From assembly GCA_024998565.1 (NCBI GenBank), contig JACOEM010000003.1, forward strand, positions 124,001 through 188,000: a stretch of DNA of 64,000 nucleotides, written 5' to 3'. Positions 54,633-62,327 of this stretch are shown one piece after another. The first letter of the stretch is position 1, and each line of letters opens with the position of its first letter. The DNA comes from Nitrospira sp. (lineage in GTDB: Bacteria; Nitrospirota; Nitrospiria; Nitrospirales; Nitrospiraceae). A program made the translations under genes and the position numbers. The notes below the pieces were generated by a model that did no database searches, was not told the DNA's origin, and saw only the letters and a program-made list of their open reading frames with translations.

Positions 54633-54980
54633 ATGGCGCAGGCTCGGAGTAAGGCGGACATCGAATATGCCGTGATGTTGGCGATCTTGAACTTTCACAC
54701 CGAGTTCATGAAGTCAAACTATGCGCATGTCCGGGTTCAGATGTCCCCGGATGAAATTGACGTGACCCTTACGAGACAGGGATCCGTTCCTGCTGAAATG
54801 AGATTGGCCCGATCCGAGGAGGGGTGCGCCTTGCTTCGCCAAGTGCATGAAGCCATGTTTGTATCCTGTGAGGACATTCTCAGGGAACGTATCGAACCGG
54901 TAGTGGAGCGGAAAGTACGAGAAATGGTCACCACCCTCGACCCCCTCTCGGGGCAAAGCCGCATCGCGATCAGATTCTGA
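54633..54980 (+). CDS. DUF2294-family protein, 115 residues
   Basis: The protein fits the short DUF2294 family in length and layout: a first helix (AVMLAILNFHTEFMKSNYAHVRVQMSPDEIDVTLTRQG), a strand pair with PAEMRLARSEEG, and a long C-terminal helix RQVHEAMFVSCEDILRERIEP. The function is unknown in general; such proteins occur in stress and Na+/H+ antiporter contexts. No signal peptide or membrane span. It is one of several small genes behind sigma-54-type promoters in this region and likely a target of one of the two activators. Confidence 0.7.
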   Translation: MAQARSKADIEYAVMLAILNFHTEFMKSNYAHVRVQMSPDEIDVTLTRQGSVPAEMRLARSEEGCALLRQVHEAMFVSCEDILRERIEPVVERKVREMVTTLDPLSGQSRIAIRF

Positions 54981-55074
54981 ATGTGTCCGGGAACTCTTCC
55001 GGCGGTTCCCTCCTTCCACTCCTTAGCGCTCATCCCGTTTCAGGTTTTTGTCGACGAACCCATGCGGCCGGGGA

Positions 55075-55443
55075 TCATCCTGGGGGCTTCGATTGCACGT
55101 CCGTGCCGGCCTCTGCGGAAGTCAGCAAATTCTGAATCTTCCGGGGCTCCCCGTCGGTTATGACGGTGATGAGTACATCGCCCCTGTGTACCGCCTGCTT
55201 GTAATGGATGGCCGCGGTTTCAGGAATATTGATACTGATCAGCGCTCCGACGAGCCCACCGGTGACAGCACCGGGCTCGTTGTACTCCAATCGCCACATG
55301 TGGTCTCGGTAGAAGATCCGGGCGTGGTGAACATCCTGACCGGTTCGGGAGAGTCGCTCTGCGGTACACTCCAGCGCCTCGCAGGGGAGTGAGATTCCTG
55401 CCGTGACCACTCCCATCAGCCCACACAAGCTCAGGTGTTTCAT
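55075..55443 (-). CDS. Exported hypothetical protein, likely a gene fusion by deletion
   Basis: The 122 residues begin with a signal peptide (MKHLSLCGLMGVVTAGISLPCEA). A short part (HHARIFYRDHMWRLEYNEPG) looks like the start of DUF4412-type periplasmic proteins. From AVTGGLVGALISINIPETAAIHYKQAVHRGDVLITV onward it resembles the C-terminus of YflT/general-stress-type cytoplasmic proteins, with its glycine segment. The two parts do not belong to one known family. A deletion joining two genes in frame would explain it. It may be a pseudogene. Confidence 0.45.
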   Translation of the reverse strand: MKHLSLCGLMGVVTAGISLPCEALECTAERLSRTGQDVHHARIFYRDHMWRLEYNEPGAVTGGLVGALISINIPETAAIHYKQAVHRGDVLITVITDGEPRKIQNLLTSAEAGTDVQSKPPG

Positions 55444-55646
55444 CCCTCTGCCTCATTTGTGGAGGGCGAGAGCAACCTGTCCGTGAGACGACTCTCAACC
55501 GGAGCGTGGCACTCAAGGCCTGTGAGTGATTCGGCCGTGCCTCAACCGGACGATGGAGCAAACCGTATGCCGGAGAGCGCAGGCCTTTGATATTCGCGCG
55601 CTGGAGCGCGGGGGAGGTCAACGGCGCAGTCGCGAGGCGGGCAAAG

Positions 55647-55681
55647 TATCCCGCGCGGGACAACCTGTCCTCCGCAGGAGA
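55647..55681. promoter_or_regulatory. Tandem dyads, likely activator-binding sites
   Basis: TATCCCGCGCGGGACA (55647-55662) and TGTCCTCCGCAGGAGA (55666-55681) have centres 19 bases apart. Both resemble TGTC-N8-GACA and the pair at 58439-58473. They lie ~190 bases upstream of the sigma-54 match at 55855. The rest of 55444-56024 holds no supported gene. Confidence 0.5.
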
Positions 55682-55854
55682 CCACCATTTTCGTCACAAC
55701 CCAACATCGGGAGCAACTGAGGTTATTGAGGAGGCGCAGGTGGAATGGGCTCTGGTTTTTGAAAAATCTGAGCGCTGGCATTGGAAGAGATGACGGCGCT
55801 CCAGAGCGCGAGGAAGCAGAGCATCCTGCGGGGATGCCGGAGCATACGTGATGG

Positions 55855-55870
55855 TGGCGGCGCAATTGCT
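55855..55870 (+). promoter_or_regulatory. Sigma-54 promoter upstream of the second activator gene
   Basis: TGGCGGCGCAATTGCT matches the -24/-12 consensus at key positions (TGGC and TTGCT) with exact spacing. The transcript would begin near 55881, giving a ~144-base leader before the ATG at 56025. Confidence 0.6.
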
Positions 55871-56024
55871 TCATGTCCTGTTTGCCTGCTTTGTCACTCG
55901 GTTTGTCGATCTTATGCTGACCTGCATCGGGGGCCAGGGTTTCTTCCAGGTTACGATGCTGCTCTCGGGGGGTAGCTACAATTTCTATACCGGGCTTCTT
56001 TGTTGCCTTCAGGAACGTTGACTG

Positions 56025-57410
56025 ATGACCATCTCACTGGCCCGAATTCTACTCGTCGACAGCAACGCCGACGCCGCGCAGGAATTGCGCGACATTTTGT
56101 CCCATGAGGGTTACAACGTGTCATCCGCGCGTGACCCGCAAAGCGCACGGCGATATTTCGAGCAGGGTTCAGCGGATCTGACTCTGACGGATCTGCACCT
56201 TCCTCAAGCCGACGGCCTGACGTTTCTCACGGAAATGCGTACACGCTTCCCGAATATGCCCGTGGTGTTGATGACGGCCAACGGTTCTCTCAGGACTGCA
56301 GTAGAAGGGCTCAAGGCCGGGGCCTTCGATTATTTGACGAAACCATTTATTGTCGATGAAGTGCGATGCGTCGCCAGACGGGCACTGGAACATTCCGCTC
56401 CGTGTTCGAAAAGTCCTGCTGTCTCGGACCGACAGCCGGATGACGCTTCTCCGTTCGGCAGCCTCATCGGCAGTAGTCCCGGCATGGTGCATGTGTATAA
56501 GGCGATCGCCCGGGTGGCACAAACCGACTGCACCGTGTTGCTGCAAGGCGAGAGCGGCACCGGAAAGGAACTCATCGCTCGTGCCATCCACGCCAGTGGT
56601 CCTCGTAGCGGAGGCCCTTTCGTGACCGTCGATGGGGGCGCCCTGGCAGACACCCTGCTCGAATCCGAATTATTCGGACATGAACGTGGATCTTTTACCG
56701 GAGCGGTGACGTCGCGCAAAGGTCTTCTTGAAAAGGCACATTCCGGGACCTGTTTTCTGGACGAGGTGGCTGATTTGTCGCCCGCTCTTCAGGGCAAGCT
56801 TTTACGAGTGATCCAGGAAAAGGAGATTCGGCGCGTCGGCAGCAGCGCCTCGACATCGTTGGACGTGCGGATGATTGCCGCTTCCAAGCTGCCGCTCGAA
56901 CCTCTCGTCCGCGCAGGGACATTCCGCGAAGATCTCTATTATCGAATGAATGTCGTCACGATCGACATACCGCCCTTGAGAGAGCGCCCAGAGGACATTC
57001 CTGCCCTGGCCCAACGGTTCCTCAACCTGTACGGGGCGATAAAAACGCCACCGGTGAAGGATATCTCCCCGGAGGCCATGGAATTGTTGAGCCGACACTG
57101 GTGGCCGGGCAACGTTCGGGAACTCGAACATGCGATTGAGAGAGCCGTTGCCCTGAGTCCGCATGCCGTGATCTGTCCGGAAGATCTTCCTCCGGCCGTC
57201 AAGAACCCTGCGCCGGAATCTCTCGCGCGCGATCAGGGATGGGTGACGCTGGAGCATCTGGAGCGGGACCACATCCTGCGGGTGTTGGATTCGCATCAGC
57301 ATGATGTAGGCCGATCGGCCGTCATTCTCGGCATCCATCGAAAGACGTTGTTGCGGAAACTCCGCCAATACGGCATGGCGACTGCCGCTACCACGCATGG
57401 CGGCGGCTAG
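56025..57410 (+). CDS. NtrC-family sigma-54-dependent response regulator (orphan)
   Basis: The 461-residue activator has a full receiver (ILLVDSNADA, phospho-acceptor Asp in LTLTDLHLPQADG, Thr in VLMTANG, Lys in DYLTKPF), then an AAA+ domain with Walker A GESGTGKE, the GSFTGA loop, the Walker B-like CFLDEVADLS, and the arginine-finger region YYRMNVV. The C-terminus is a Fis-type helix-turn-helix, DVGRSAVILGIHRKTLLRKLRQ. Walker B has Cys-Phe-Leu before Asp-Glu, a mild change. No kinase is next to it. Its own sigma-54-type promoter and dyads suggest autoregulation or cross-control by the activator at 52.5 kb. Confidence 0.93.
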   Translation: MTISLARILLVDSNADAAQELRDILSHEGYNVSSARDPQSARRYFEQGSADLTLTDLHLPQADGLTFLTEMRTRFPNMPVVLMTANGSLRTAVEGLKAGAFDYLTKPFIVDEVRCVARRALEHSAPCSKSPAVSDRQPDDASPFGSLIGSSPGMVHVYKAIARVAQTDCTVLLQGESGTGKELIARAIHASGPRSGGPFVTVDGGALADTLLESELFGHERGSFTGAVTSRKGLLEKAHSGTCFLDEVADLSPALQGKLLRVIQEKEIRRVGSSASTSLDVRMIAASKLPLEPLVRAGTFREDLYYRMNVVTIDIPPLRERPEDIPALAQRFLNLYGAIKTPPVKDISPEAMELLSRHWWPGNVRELEHAIERAVALSPHAVICPEDLPPAVKNPAPESLARDQGWVTLEHLERDHILRVLDSHQHDVGRSAVILGIHRKTLLRKLRQYGMATAATTHGGG

Positions 57411-57429
57411 GCAGCCCACGCATTCTGAC

Positions 57430-58281
57430 TCACCGTCCTGGCGGAGGCACCGCAACATCGATCACTTTATTCTCCGTGTCCAGCAGCAGAATGACGGCAT
57501 CCCCTTTACGAAGAGCGGCGAGTTTTGAGTGAATGAGCTCCCGCACTTCAAAGGGTTTCTCCGACCCATTTGCCGTTCGCACGGTAATGCGATCGGCCCG
57601 GAGCGGGCTGGTCACGGTTCCGTCTATCTGCTTGTGTGCCCCCTTGATGGGAGGCATGGAGTCTGTGAGTCGTTCGGCCTGTTTGCCGGTCTGTCGACCT
57701 GACAGTCCTACATCCGCAATCTGATTCGTCTCATCGATCAGGAACACAGCGGCCACGCCGACGGGTATCGCGGCAACTTTGCTGCGCACCTGTGAACGGA
57801 TGGTGAAGGACAGTTCTTTCCCGGCGGACTTAATCACAACCTGCTCCTGACCCACTAGGAGGTTCTGCGCAATCTCTCCTCGAATAATCGTATGGGCGCT
57901 GGCTTGCCCGTCCAGCGGGTGATAGTCCACCAACAGATTTTGCGCATTCAGTACGACGATCAAATCATCTCCTTCCGTGATACCAGGAAACCCTTTTTGC
58001 TGGGCCTGTTTGAGGGGAAGGAAGCGGGGCTGCACTTCCCCGATGTCGACTTTGATCTGATCCGACGTGATCGCCAGCACCTTGCCTAACACAGAGCGAT
58101 TCCCTTTCAGGAGTTTCTCCGCATCGTCTCGCAATTGAGCTCCTTCGCCCGGATTTATACGTTGTCCGGATTCCGCTGAGTTCGCCATCGGCAGCAAGGA
58201 ACCCCACAGTCCAATGAGACCGAAACAGAGCATCACGCGAATGCCGGTGTTTGGATATGCGCTGCGAGCAATATATTTCAT
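57430..58281 (-). CDS. Exported protein with repeated beta-rich units, 283 residues
   Basis: A signal peptide is visible (VMLCFGLIGLWGSLLPMANSAES). The mature part has about three similar units: VLGKVLAITSDQIKVDIGEVQPRFLPL to DDLIVVLNAQNLLVDY, then a middle one ending in VFLIDETNQIADV, and a last one ending DAVILLLDTENKVIDVAV. Each ends in a hydrophobic strand followed by a D/N-x-x-N turn, so a repeated small beta-barrel is likely. No family is recognised. It is divergent from the epimerase operon, and a sigma-54-type promoter faces it. Confidence 0.65.
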   Translation of the reverse strand: MKYIARSAYPNTGIRVMLCFGLIGLWGSLLPMANSAESGQRINPGEGAQLRDDAEKLLKGNRSVLGKVLAITSDQIKVDIGEVQPRFLPLKQAQQKGFPGITEGDDLIVVLNAQNLLVDYHPLDGQASAHTIIRGEIAQNLLVGQEQVVIKSAGKELSFTIRSQVRSKVAAIPVGVAAVFLIDETNQIADVGLSGRQTGKQAERLTDSMPPIKGAHKQIDGTVTSPLRADRITVRTANGSEKPFEVRELIHSKLAALRKGDAVILLLDTENKVIDVAVPPPGR

Positions 58282-58322
58282 GATGACTCCCTCATGGTGA
58301 ATGTGGTCACGCCTACTCTCCT

Positions 58323-58338
58323 AGCAAGAGCTGCGCCT
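58323..58338 (-). promoter_or_regulatory. Sigma-54 promoter of the 283-residue exported-protein gene
   Basis: Read on the reverse strand, AGGCGCAGCTCTTGCT has GG-N10-GC spacing and a good TTGCT. Transcription would start near 58313, 32 bases before the ATG at 58281, leaving GAGGGAG in the leader. Confidence 0.55.
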
Positions 58339-58438
58339 TTTCAGGCCCAACCATCGTGAAGTGTTCCGTTCGACCAGAGGGCCAGAGGCAGAGGGCGTCA
58401 CCCACGAATACGGCCGGTTGTCATGAAGCGCCAGATCG

Positions 58439-58473
58439 CCTGATCTCGGGGACAAAATGTCTCGCACGGGACA
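58439..58473. promoter_or_regulatory. Tandem dyads between divergent sigma-54 promoters
   Basis: TGTCTCGCACGGGACA (58458-58473) is a good TGTC-N8-GACA dyad. A second half-conserved one, ending GGGGACA at 58454, lies with its centre 19 bases away, the same spacing as at 55647-55681. The pair sits ~115 bases from the reverse promoter and ~160 from the forward one. Confidence 0.55.
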
Positions 58474-58632
58474 ATTCATCCGAACTGAAAGCCGTCGCTG
58501 AACACGAGTCAGATCTCAGTCCTCGTGAGGAGAAGCATTCTCCGGCCTGAACGGGGCCTCTGTAGGCGGGGATTCGTCTGTTCACGCCAATGAAAAGGCC
58601 GTCATGCCTGATGGCGTTCTCTGAAGCGGCTT

Positions 58633-58648
58633 CGGCATCGCTCTTGCT
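58633..58648 (+). promoter_or_regulatory. Weak sigma-54-type match before the epimerase operon
   Basis: CGGCATCGCTCTTGCT has correct spacing and TTGCT, but the predicted transcript start (58659) is very close to the possible start codons at 58662 and 58677. It is consistent only if ATG 58677 is used with little or no ribosome site. Confidence 0.3.
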
Positions 58649-58661
58649 GAGTACAGGTGTT

Positions 58662-59747
58662 ATGCAAACTACGCCAATGAGGGAATTCGTGTTGGTGACG
58701 GGAAGCAGCGGGCTCATCGGCGCTCGAACCGCGGACCGGCTGTCTGCTGAATTTCGAGTGGCAGGACTGGACCGGCCCGGCGAACCGCATCCGCCCTCCT
58801 CTGTGGAGAATATCCCCTGTGATCTCACCTCGGACGACAGCGTCGTCCAGGCCCTCACCATGGTTAAAGGGCGCTTTGGCTCGGATATCGCCGCGGTTGT
58901 TCATCTGGCCGCGTATTTCGATTTCTCGGGTGAGCCCAGTTCCAAGTACAGTGAAGTCACGGTCGAGGGGACCCGACGCCTGCTTCGCGCCCTGCATGCC
59001 CTCGGGTTCCGGGTGGCGCGATTCATCTTCTCCAGCACGATGCTCGTGCATAAACCCTGCGAACCAGGAGAGGCGATCACCGAGGACTGGCCGCTCGATC
59101 CTCGTTGGCCCTATCCGCAATCGAAAGTAGAGACGGAGCGGGTGCTTGAGAAGGAACGGGGAGACTATCCGACGGCCGTCTTGCGAATCGCCGGGGTGTA
59201 TGACGATGACTGTCACTCGATTCCACTGGCACATCAAATCGAGCGCATCAATGAACGTCACATTACGAGCAAGATGTTTCCCGGTCATATCTCCCACGGC
59301 CAATCCTTTCTGCATCTCGAAGACCTGGTAGACGCCATCGTGCGCGTGGTCGAACGTCGCCGGAGTCTGCCTGACCAGGCCGTGATGCTGCTGGGTGAGC
59401 CGGAGCCGCTGACATACGACGAATTACAGCACCGATTCGGCCGGCTACTGCATGGCGAGGAATGGGACACCGTACGAATTCCAAAGATGGTGGCCAAGAC
59501 GGGCGCCTGGCTTCAGGGGGTGACGCCGCTGTTGGAGGATCCGTTCATTAAACCCTGGATGATTGATTTTGCCGACGATCATTACGCCTTGGACGTGAGT
59601 CGCGCCAAGGCGTGGCTCGATTGGGAGCCCCGGCATTCACTCCGGGACACGCTGCCGAAGATGATCGATGCGCTTAAGCGGGACCCGGTGGCCTGGTATC
59701 GAGCTCATCAGTTGAGCCTCCCCGCTGAGCTGGAGGAGACACAGTGA
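58662..59747 (+). CDS. NAD-dependent epimerase/dehydratase (extended SDR)
   Basis: The ~361-residue enzyme opens with the NAD motif FVLVTGSSGLIG. It has AAVVHLAAYFDF after the first Rossmann half, a Ser-Ser-Thr in RFIFSSTMLVH, and the catalytic Tyr-Lys pair in YPQSKVETERV. A C-terminal domain with LDWEPRHSLRDTLPKMI closes it, as in sugar-nucleotide and carotenoid-type epimerases. The substrate is unknown. It leads an operon whose next gene overlaps it by four bases (GTGA). ATG 58662 follows AGGTG; ATG 58677 lies right before the Rossmann strand and is also possible. Confidence 0.88.
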   Translation: MQTTPMREFVLVTGSSGLIGARTADRLSAEFRVAGLDRPGEPHPPSSVENIPCDLTSDDSVVQALTMVKGRFGSDIAAVVHLAAYFDFSGEPSSKYSEVTVEGTRRLLRALHALGFRVARFIFSSTMLVHKPCEPGEAITEDWPLDPRWPYPQSKVETERVLEKERGDYPTAVLRIAGVYDDDCHSIPLAHQIERINERHITSKMFPGHISHGQSFLHLEDLVDAIVRVVERRRSLPDQAVMLLGEPEPLTYDELQHRFGRLLHGEEWDTVRIPKMVAKTGAWLQGVTPLLEDPFIKPWMIDFADDHYALDVSRAKAWLDWEPRHSLRDTLPKMIDALKRDPVAWYRAHQLSLPAELEETQ

Positions 59748-60307
59748 CGGGAACCGACTCTCTTCGACCCCCCGGATGGACCTATAACCCGTCGAGCTGG
59801 TCCGAACGTCTGTGGCTGATCGGCGTGGCGATTCTCGGCTTTCTCATTTCAGGGTATCTCGGGCTCTATCAATGGGGAATCCTCGACTCTGTCTGGGAAC
59901 CGTGGTTCGGGCGGGGCAGCGAGACCGTGTTGCATTCGCCGCTCTCACGAGTGCTTCCGGTACCGGATGCGATTCTCGGCGCGATGGCGTATGGGATCGA
60001 TGCCGTGGCCGGTGCTGTCGGTGGGACCACACGGTGGAAAACCATGCCCTGGATGGTGGTCCTGTTCGGGTTGGCGGTAGGGCCGTTGGGGTTGGTCAGT
60101 GTCCTGCTGGTAACAGCCCAACCGCTTCTTTTGCACGCGTGGTGCACATTGTGTCTCTTGTCGGCCGTGATTTCCGTTGTGATGATCGGACCGGCGATGG
60201 ACGAAGTGTTGGCCAGTTTGCAGGTCCTGAAACGGGCTAAAGAGCAGAGGAAAGCGGTGTGGACGACCTTTTGGAAAGGCGAGGGCAAGGCGGTATGGAG
60301 CGGATAA
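59744..60307 (+). CDS. VKOR-like membrane protein lacking the loop cysteines
   Basis: The 187-residue protein has four membrane spans. The pattern SGYLGLYQWG, ETVLHSPLSRVLPVPDAILGAMAYG, and LLLHAWCTLCLLSAVISVVM matches vitamin K epoxide reductase family proteins. The redox CxxC pair is present (WCTLC). The second pair, normally in the loop before V-L-x-S, is missing; a Ser stands where Cys is usual. It might work with an outside thiol partner or do another job. The start GTG overlaps the epimerase stop. Confidence 0.72.
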   Translation: MTGTDSLRPPGWTYNPSSWSERLWLIGVAILGFLISGYLGLYQWGILDSVWEPWFGRGSETVLHSPLSRVLPVPDAILGAMAYGIDAVAGAVGGTTRWKTMPWMVVLFGLAVGPLGLVSVLLVTAQPLLLHAWCTLCLLSAVISVVMIGPAMDEVLASLQVLKRAKEQRKAVWTTFWKGEGKAVWSG

Positions 60308-60332
60308 CCATCCAAAGAAAGGCGGCCCGATC

Positions 60333-60680
60333 GTGTGGCCCCCGGCAGTGACCGGCATGCTCGGAGTCTGGTTGGCGGCGGCCCCGGATGTGATGGGGTA
60401 TGGCGGCCATGCCCGCCTCAGCAACCAGTTCGTCGGGGTGTGGATGGCCGCCTTCGGGGCGATCGCGAAATCGGAGTGCCTGCGGGCGGTGCAATGGGCC
60501 AATCTTGTGCTGGGTGTCTGGCTCGTCGCCGCACCGTTTCTTCTGGAGTATCCCGACGAACGGGCTTGCGGCAGCCTCGCCGTCGGGATTGCGGCAATAT
60601 CACTGGCGCTGGTTCGAACGCCTCTGAGAGATCGCTTCGGCGGAGGCTGGACGTCATTGTGGAGACAGGCTGAGCGGTGA
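60333..60680 (+). CDS. SPW-repeat membrane protein, 115 residues
   Basis: Two SPW-type repeats are visible: VTGMLGVWLAAAPDVMGY and WANLVLGVWLVAAPFLLEY, each a membrane hairpin with Trp, Gly and Pro at fixed places. The protein is nearly all membrane-embedded with a short basic tail. SPW proteins are common in stress and poly-gene clusters with VKOR-like or epimerase proteins, but no activity is known. The start is a GTG at 60333, 25 bases after the VKOR-like gene. Likely same transcript. Confidence 0.8.
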   Translation: MWPPAVTGMLGVWLAAAPDVMGYGGHARLSNQFVGVWMAAFGAIAKSECLRAVQWANLVLGVWLVAAPFLLEYPDERACGSLAVGIAAISLALVRTPLRDRFGGGWTSLWRQAER

Positions 60681-60707
60681 ACGTGAACAGGTCAAGGAGA
60701 TCTACCC

Positions 60708-60860
60708 ATGGACGCTGCAACACCAGTCAGAGAGCCGGGTCGTAAAAAGTCGCCAAGGCAGGAACCTCCGGATGATCCTCCTCCGCGGCAAGACCCACCC
60801 TCCGATGAGCCTCCACAAAGGGACCCGCGTGATGAAAACCCACCGATGAAAGTGAGGTGA
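60708..60860 (+). CDS. Small Pro/Asp-rich hydrophilic protein, 50 residues
   Basis: The peptide reads like REPGRKKSPRQEPPDDPPPRQDPPSD and is disordered, with alternating charge and Pro-Pro pairs. CAAGGAGA precedes ATG 60708. It ends four bases before the next gene. No family is recognised. The tight placing inside the operon is the main support. Confidence 0.55.
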   Translation: MDAATPVREPGRKKSPRQEPPDDPPPRQDPPSDEPPQRDPRDENPPMKVR

Positions 60861-60864
60861 CGTC

Positions 60865-61065
60865 ATGGTCACGTTGCTCGTCGCCACGGTGCTGATAGGA
60901 ATGATCCTCACGGCATTGTATGCGTTTGGGGTGTTCAACACACCGTACACTGACGCCTTCAGGGTGGGATTCTATCTGATTCTACTGTTAGGGCTGGTGG
61001 CGGTCGTGCTGACGATCGGGCGGCATCCATTTGAGGGCTACGACCCTACGCCGGCTACGCCATAA
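60865..61065 (+). CDS. Small two-span membrane protein, 66 residues
   Basis: Two hydrophobic segments, VTLLVATVLIGMILTALYAF and FYLILLLGLVAVVLTIG, are joined by a short polar loop (NTPYTDAFR). The tail HPFEGYDPTPATP is polar. GAGGTGA precedes the ATG and overlaps the end of the previous gene. The function is unknown; it looks like the last gene of the epimerase-VKOR-SPW operon. Confidence 0.65.
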   Translation: MVTLLVATVLIGMILTALYAFGVFNTPYTDAFRVGFYLILLLGLVAVVLTIGRHPFEGYDPTPATP

Positions 61066-61080
61066 CCGAGGAAATTTACC

Positions 61081-61330
61081 TACCGAAAAAAGGCGCTCGT
61101 AGAATCGCGCGAAAGGAAGCGGCAGGGAAAGGCTGCGGCGACGCGAGCGGTCCTTTCGTGAAAGACGAGAAGAGCACATGAAAGCAGGTAACCGGGCGGT
61201 GAAATCTCGTAAGCAGGCAGTGGCTATCGGCCTGTCGAAGGCGCGGAAGTCCGATAGACCAGGCTCTCAACGCGCGAAGTCGAGGTCCACAGGGTCTCAC
61301 CGGAAGTCGAGGCGCCCAGCAAAGGCCTGA
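61081..61330 (+). pseudogene. DUF6496-like gene, start codon lost and frameshifted
   Basis: Frame one reads LPKKGARRIARKEAAG to FVKDEKST and then stops, with CTA where a start ATG would be. The second frame begins at ATG 61178 and reads MKAGNRAVKSRKQAVAIGLS followed by a basic tail, the C-terminal DUF6496 signature. In relatives the two parts form one protein. Either the gene is broken, or only the 50-residue second part is made. Confidence 0.55.
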
Positions 61331-61338
61331 AGCACGAC

Positions 61339-61872
61339 ATGTTGGCCGGAATGCGAGAGAAGGCGGTGTTTATCTTCACGAGAGAGATGCTCGGGAGAGA
61401 CGGAATGTACTCTCGGGCGGCTTCAGCTACGGCCGGCGAGGCGGAGCGGAGAGCCTATCGTCTCTTGACCCTGGCAGGGTTCACGATTGTCTTATTCACC
61501 TCGGACCCCCTTGCCGTCTACGCCGAACGCCATAAGGGAAACGGAACATGTGAAGCTGTCGTCCGTCGGTCCAGGCAGGCGCCGTTCAGTAGACGGATTG
61601 GACCGCTCCTTGATGCGGCGGCGGCGTTGCGCATTGATCTGGGCCGCTCGTGGCTTGTCGGAGACCGGCTGGACAACATAGAAGTGGGTCGCTTGCTGGG
61701 ATGCAACACCATCCTCTGGTTGACCGGGAGTGAGACTGTTTGGGATATGAGCGCCATGCGTTGGCCCGATCTCATTGCCGGTGACATCTGGGAAACGGCA
61801 TGTCTGATCGTGCACGCGGGCCGGGCATCCGTAGCCTCGGTATCCGATGAGGAATCCGACCAGGACGACTGA
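61339..61872 (+). CDS. HAD-like (GmhB/HisB-N type) protein lacking the catalytic Asp
   Basis: The 177-residue protein follows the D,D-heptose 1,7-bisphosphate phosphatase layout: a first strand VFIFTREMLGRDG, TIVLFTSDPL (motif II region), and SWLVGDRLDNIEVGRLLGCNTILW (motif IV). In active enzymes the first strand has Asp-x-Asp; here it reads Phe-Thr-Arg, so the nucleophile is missing. It may be a pseudoenzyme or have a changed role. It starts nine bases after the DUF6496-like frame, at ATG 61339, or at ATG 61351. Confidence 0.65.
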   Translation: MLAGMREKAVFIFTREMLGRDGMYSRAASATAGEAERRAYRLLTLAGFTIVLFTSDPLAVYAERHKGNGTCEAVVRRSRQAPFSRRIGPLLDAAAALRIDLGRSWLVGDRLDNIEVGRLLGCNTILWLTGSETVWDMSAMRWPDLIAGDIWETACLIVHAGRASVASVSDEESDQDD

Positions 61873-61896
61873 AACACCATTCCTGGTCGGTCCGGT

Positions 61897-62118
61897 CTAT
61901 CGCTGCAAGGCGACGGCGTTGATACGATGGCGTGCTCCTCTGTTGTGCCGCGCCTCCTCGCTGCCATGGTCCCTGTTCCGGTTGTCCCGGATCTGCTGAT
62001 CCATGATCTCTCCGCAGGCGAAGCAACGCCATGCGGGCGAATCCTTCCTCATCAATCCGCCGCCCCAGTCCTGTAAAGCAATCGGAAACATCAGATTGTT
62101 GCAACGATGACAATGCAT
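61897..62118 (-). CDS. Small double-CxxC zinc-ribbon protein, 73 residues
   Basis: HCHRCNNLMFPI and RCFACGEIMDQQI give two Cys pairs in the same arrangement as the zinc-ribbon gene at 54358. The tail is basic and His/Arg-rich. CCGGAGGA precedes ATG 62118 at good distance, deciding against the upstream in-frame start at 62151. It is transcribed against the operon before it and away from the cytochrome gene. The function is unknown; the two copies around the sigma-54 block suggest a shared role. Confidence 0.68.
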   Translation of the reverse strand: MHCHRCNNLMFPIALQDWGGGLMRKDSPAWRCFACGEIMDQQIRDNRNRDHGSEEARHNRGARHRINAVALQR

Positions 62119-62327
62119 GGTGTGTCCTCCGGTTCGGTGCCCCTGAATCACACCTGCGATCGTACGGTAATACCTCTCAGCGACATCACTAGGGGCAACC
62201 CTGGTTATTGACGGTACCGGTCTTCGTCGCCAGGGAACTACCTAGTAGTTCGATAGGCTGTGCGCCGGTAGATTGAGACTCACTGACGCCGACCGCGAAT
62301 GCTTCTGACACCCACATGAGGTCTCAC

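Noticed and set aside
62119-62327. Sigma-54 promoter for the second zinc ribbon or the cytochrome gene
   Set aside because: TTGC boxes exist, but none has GG at the required ten-base distance on either strand.
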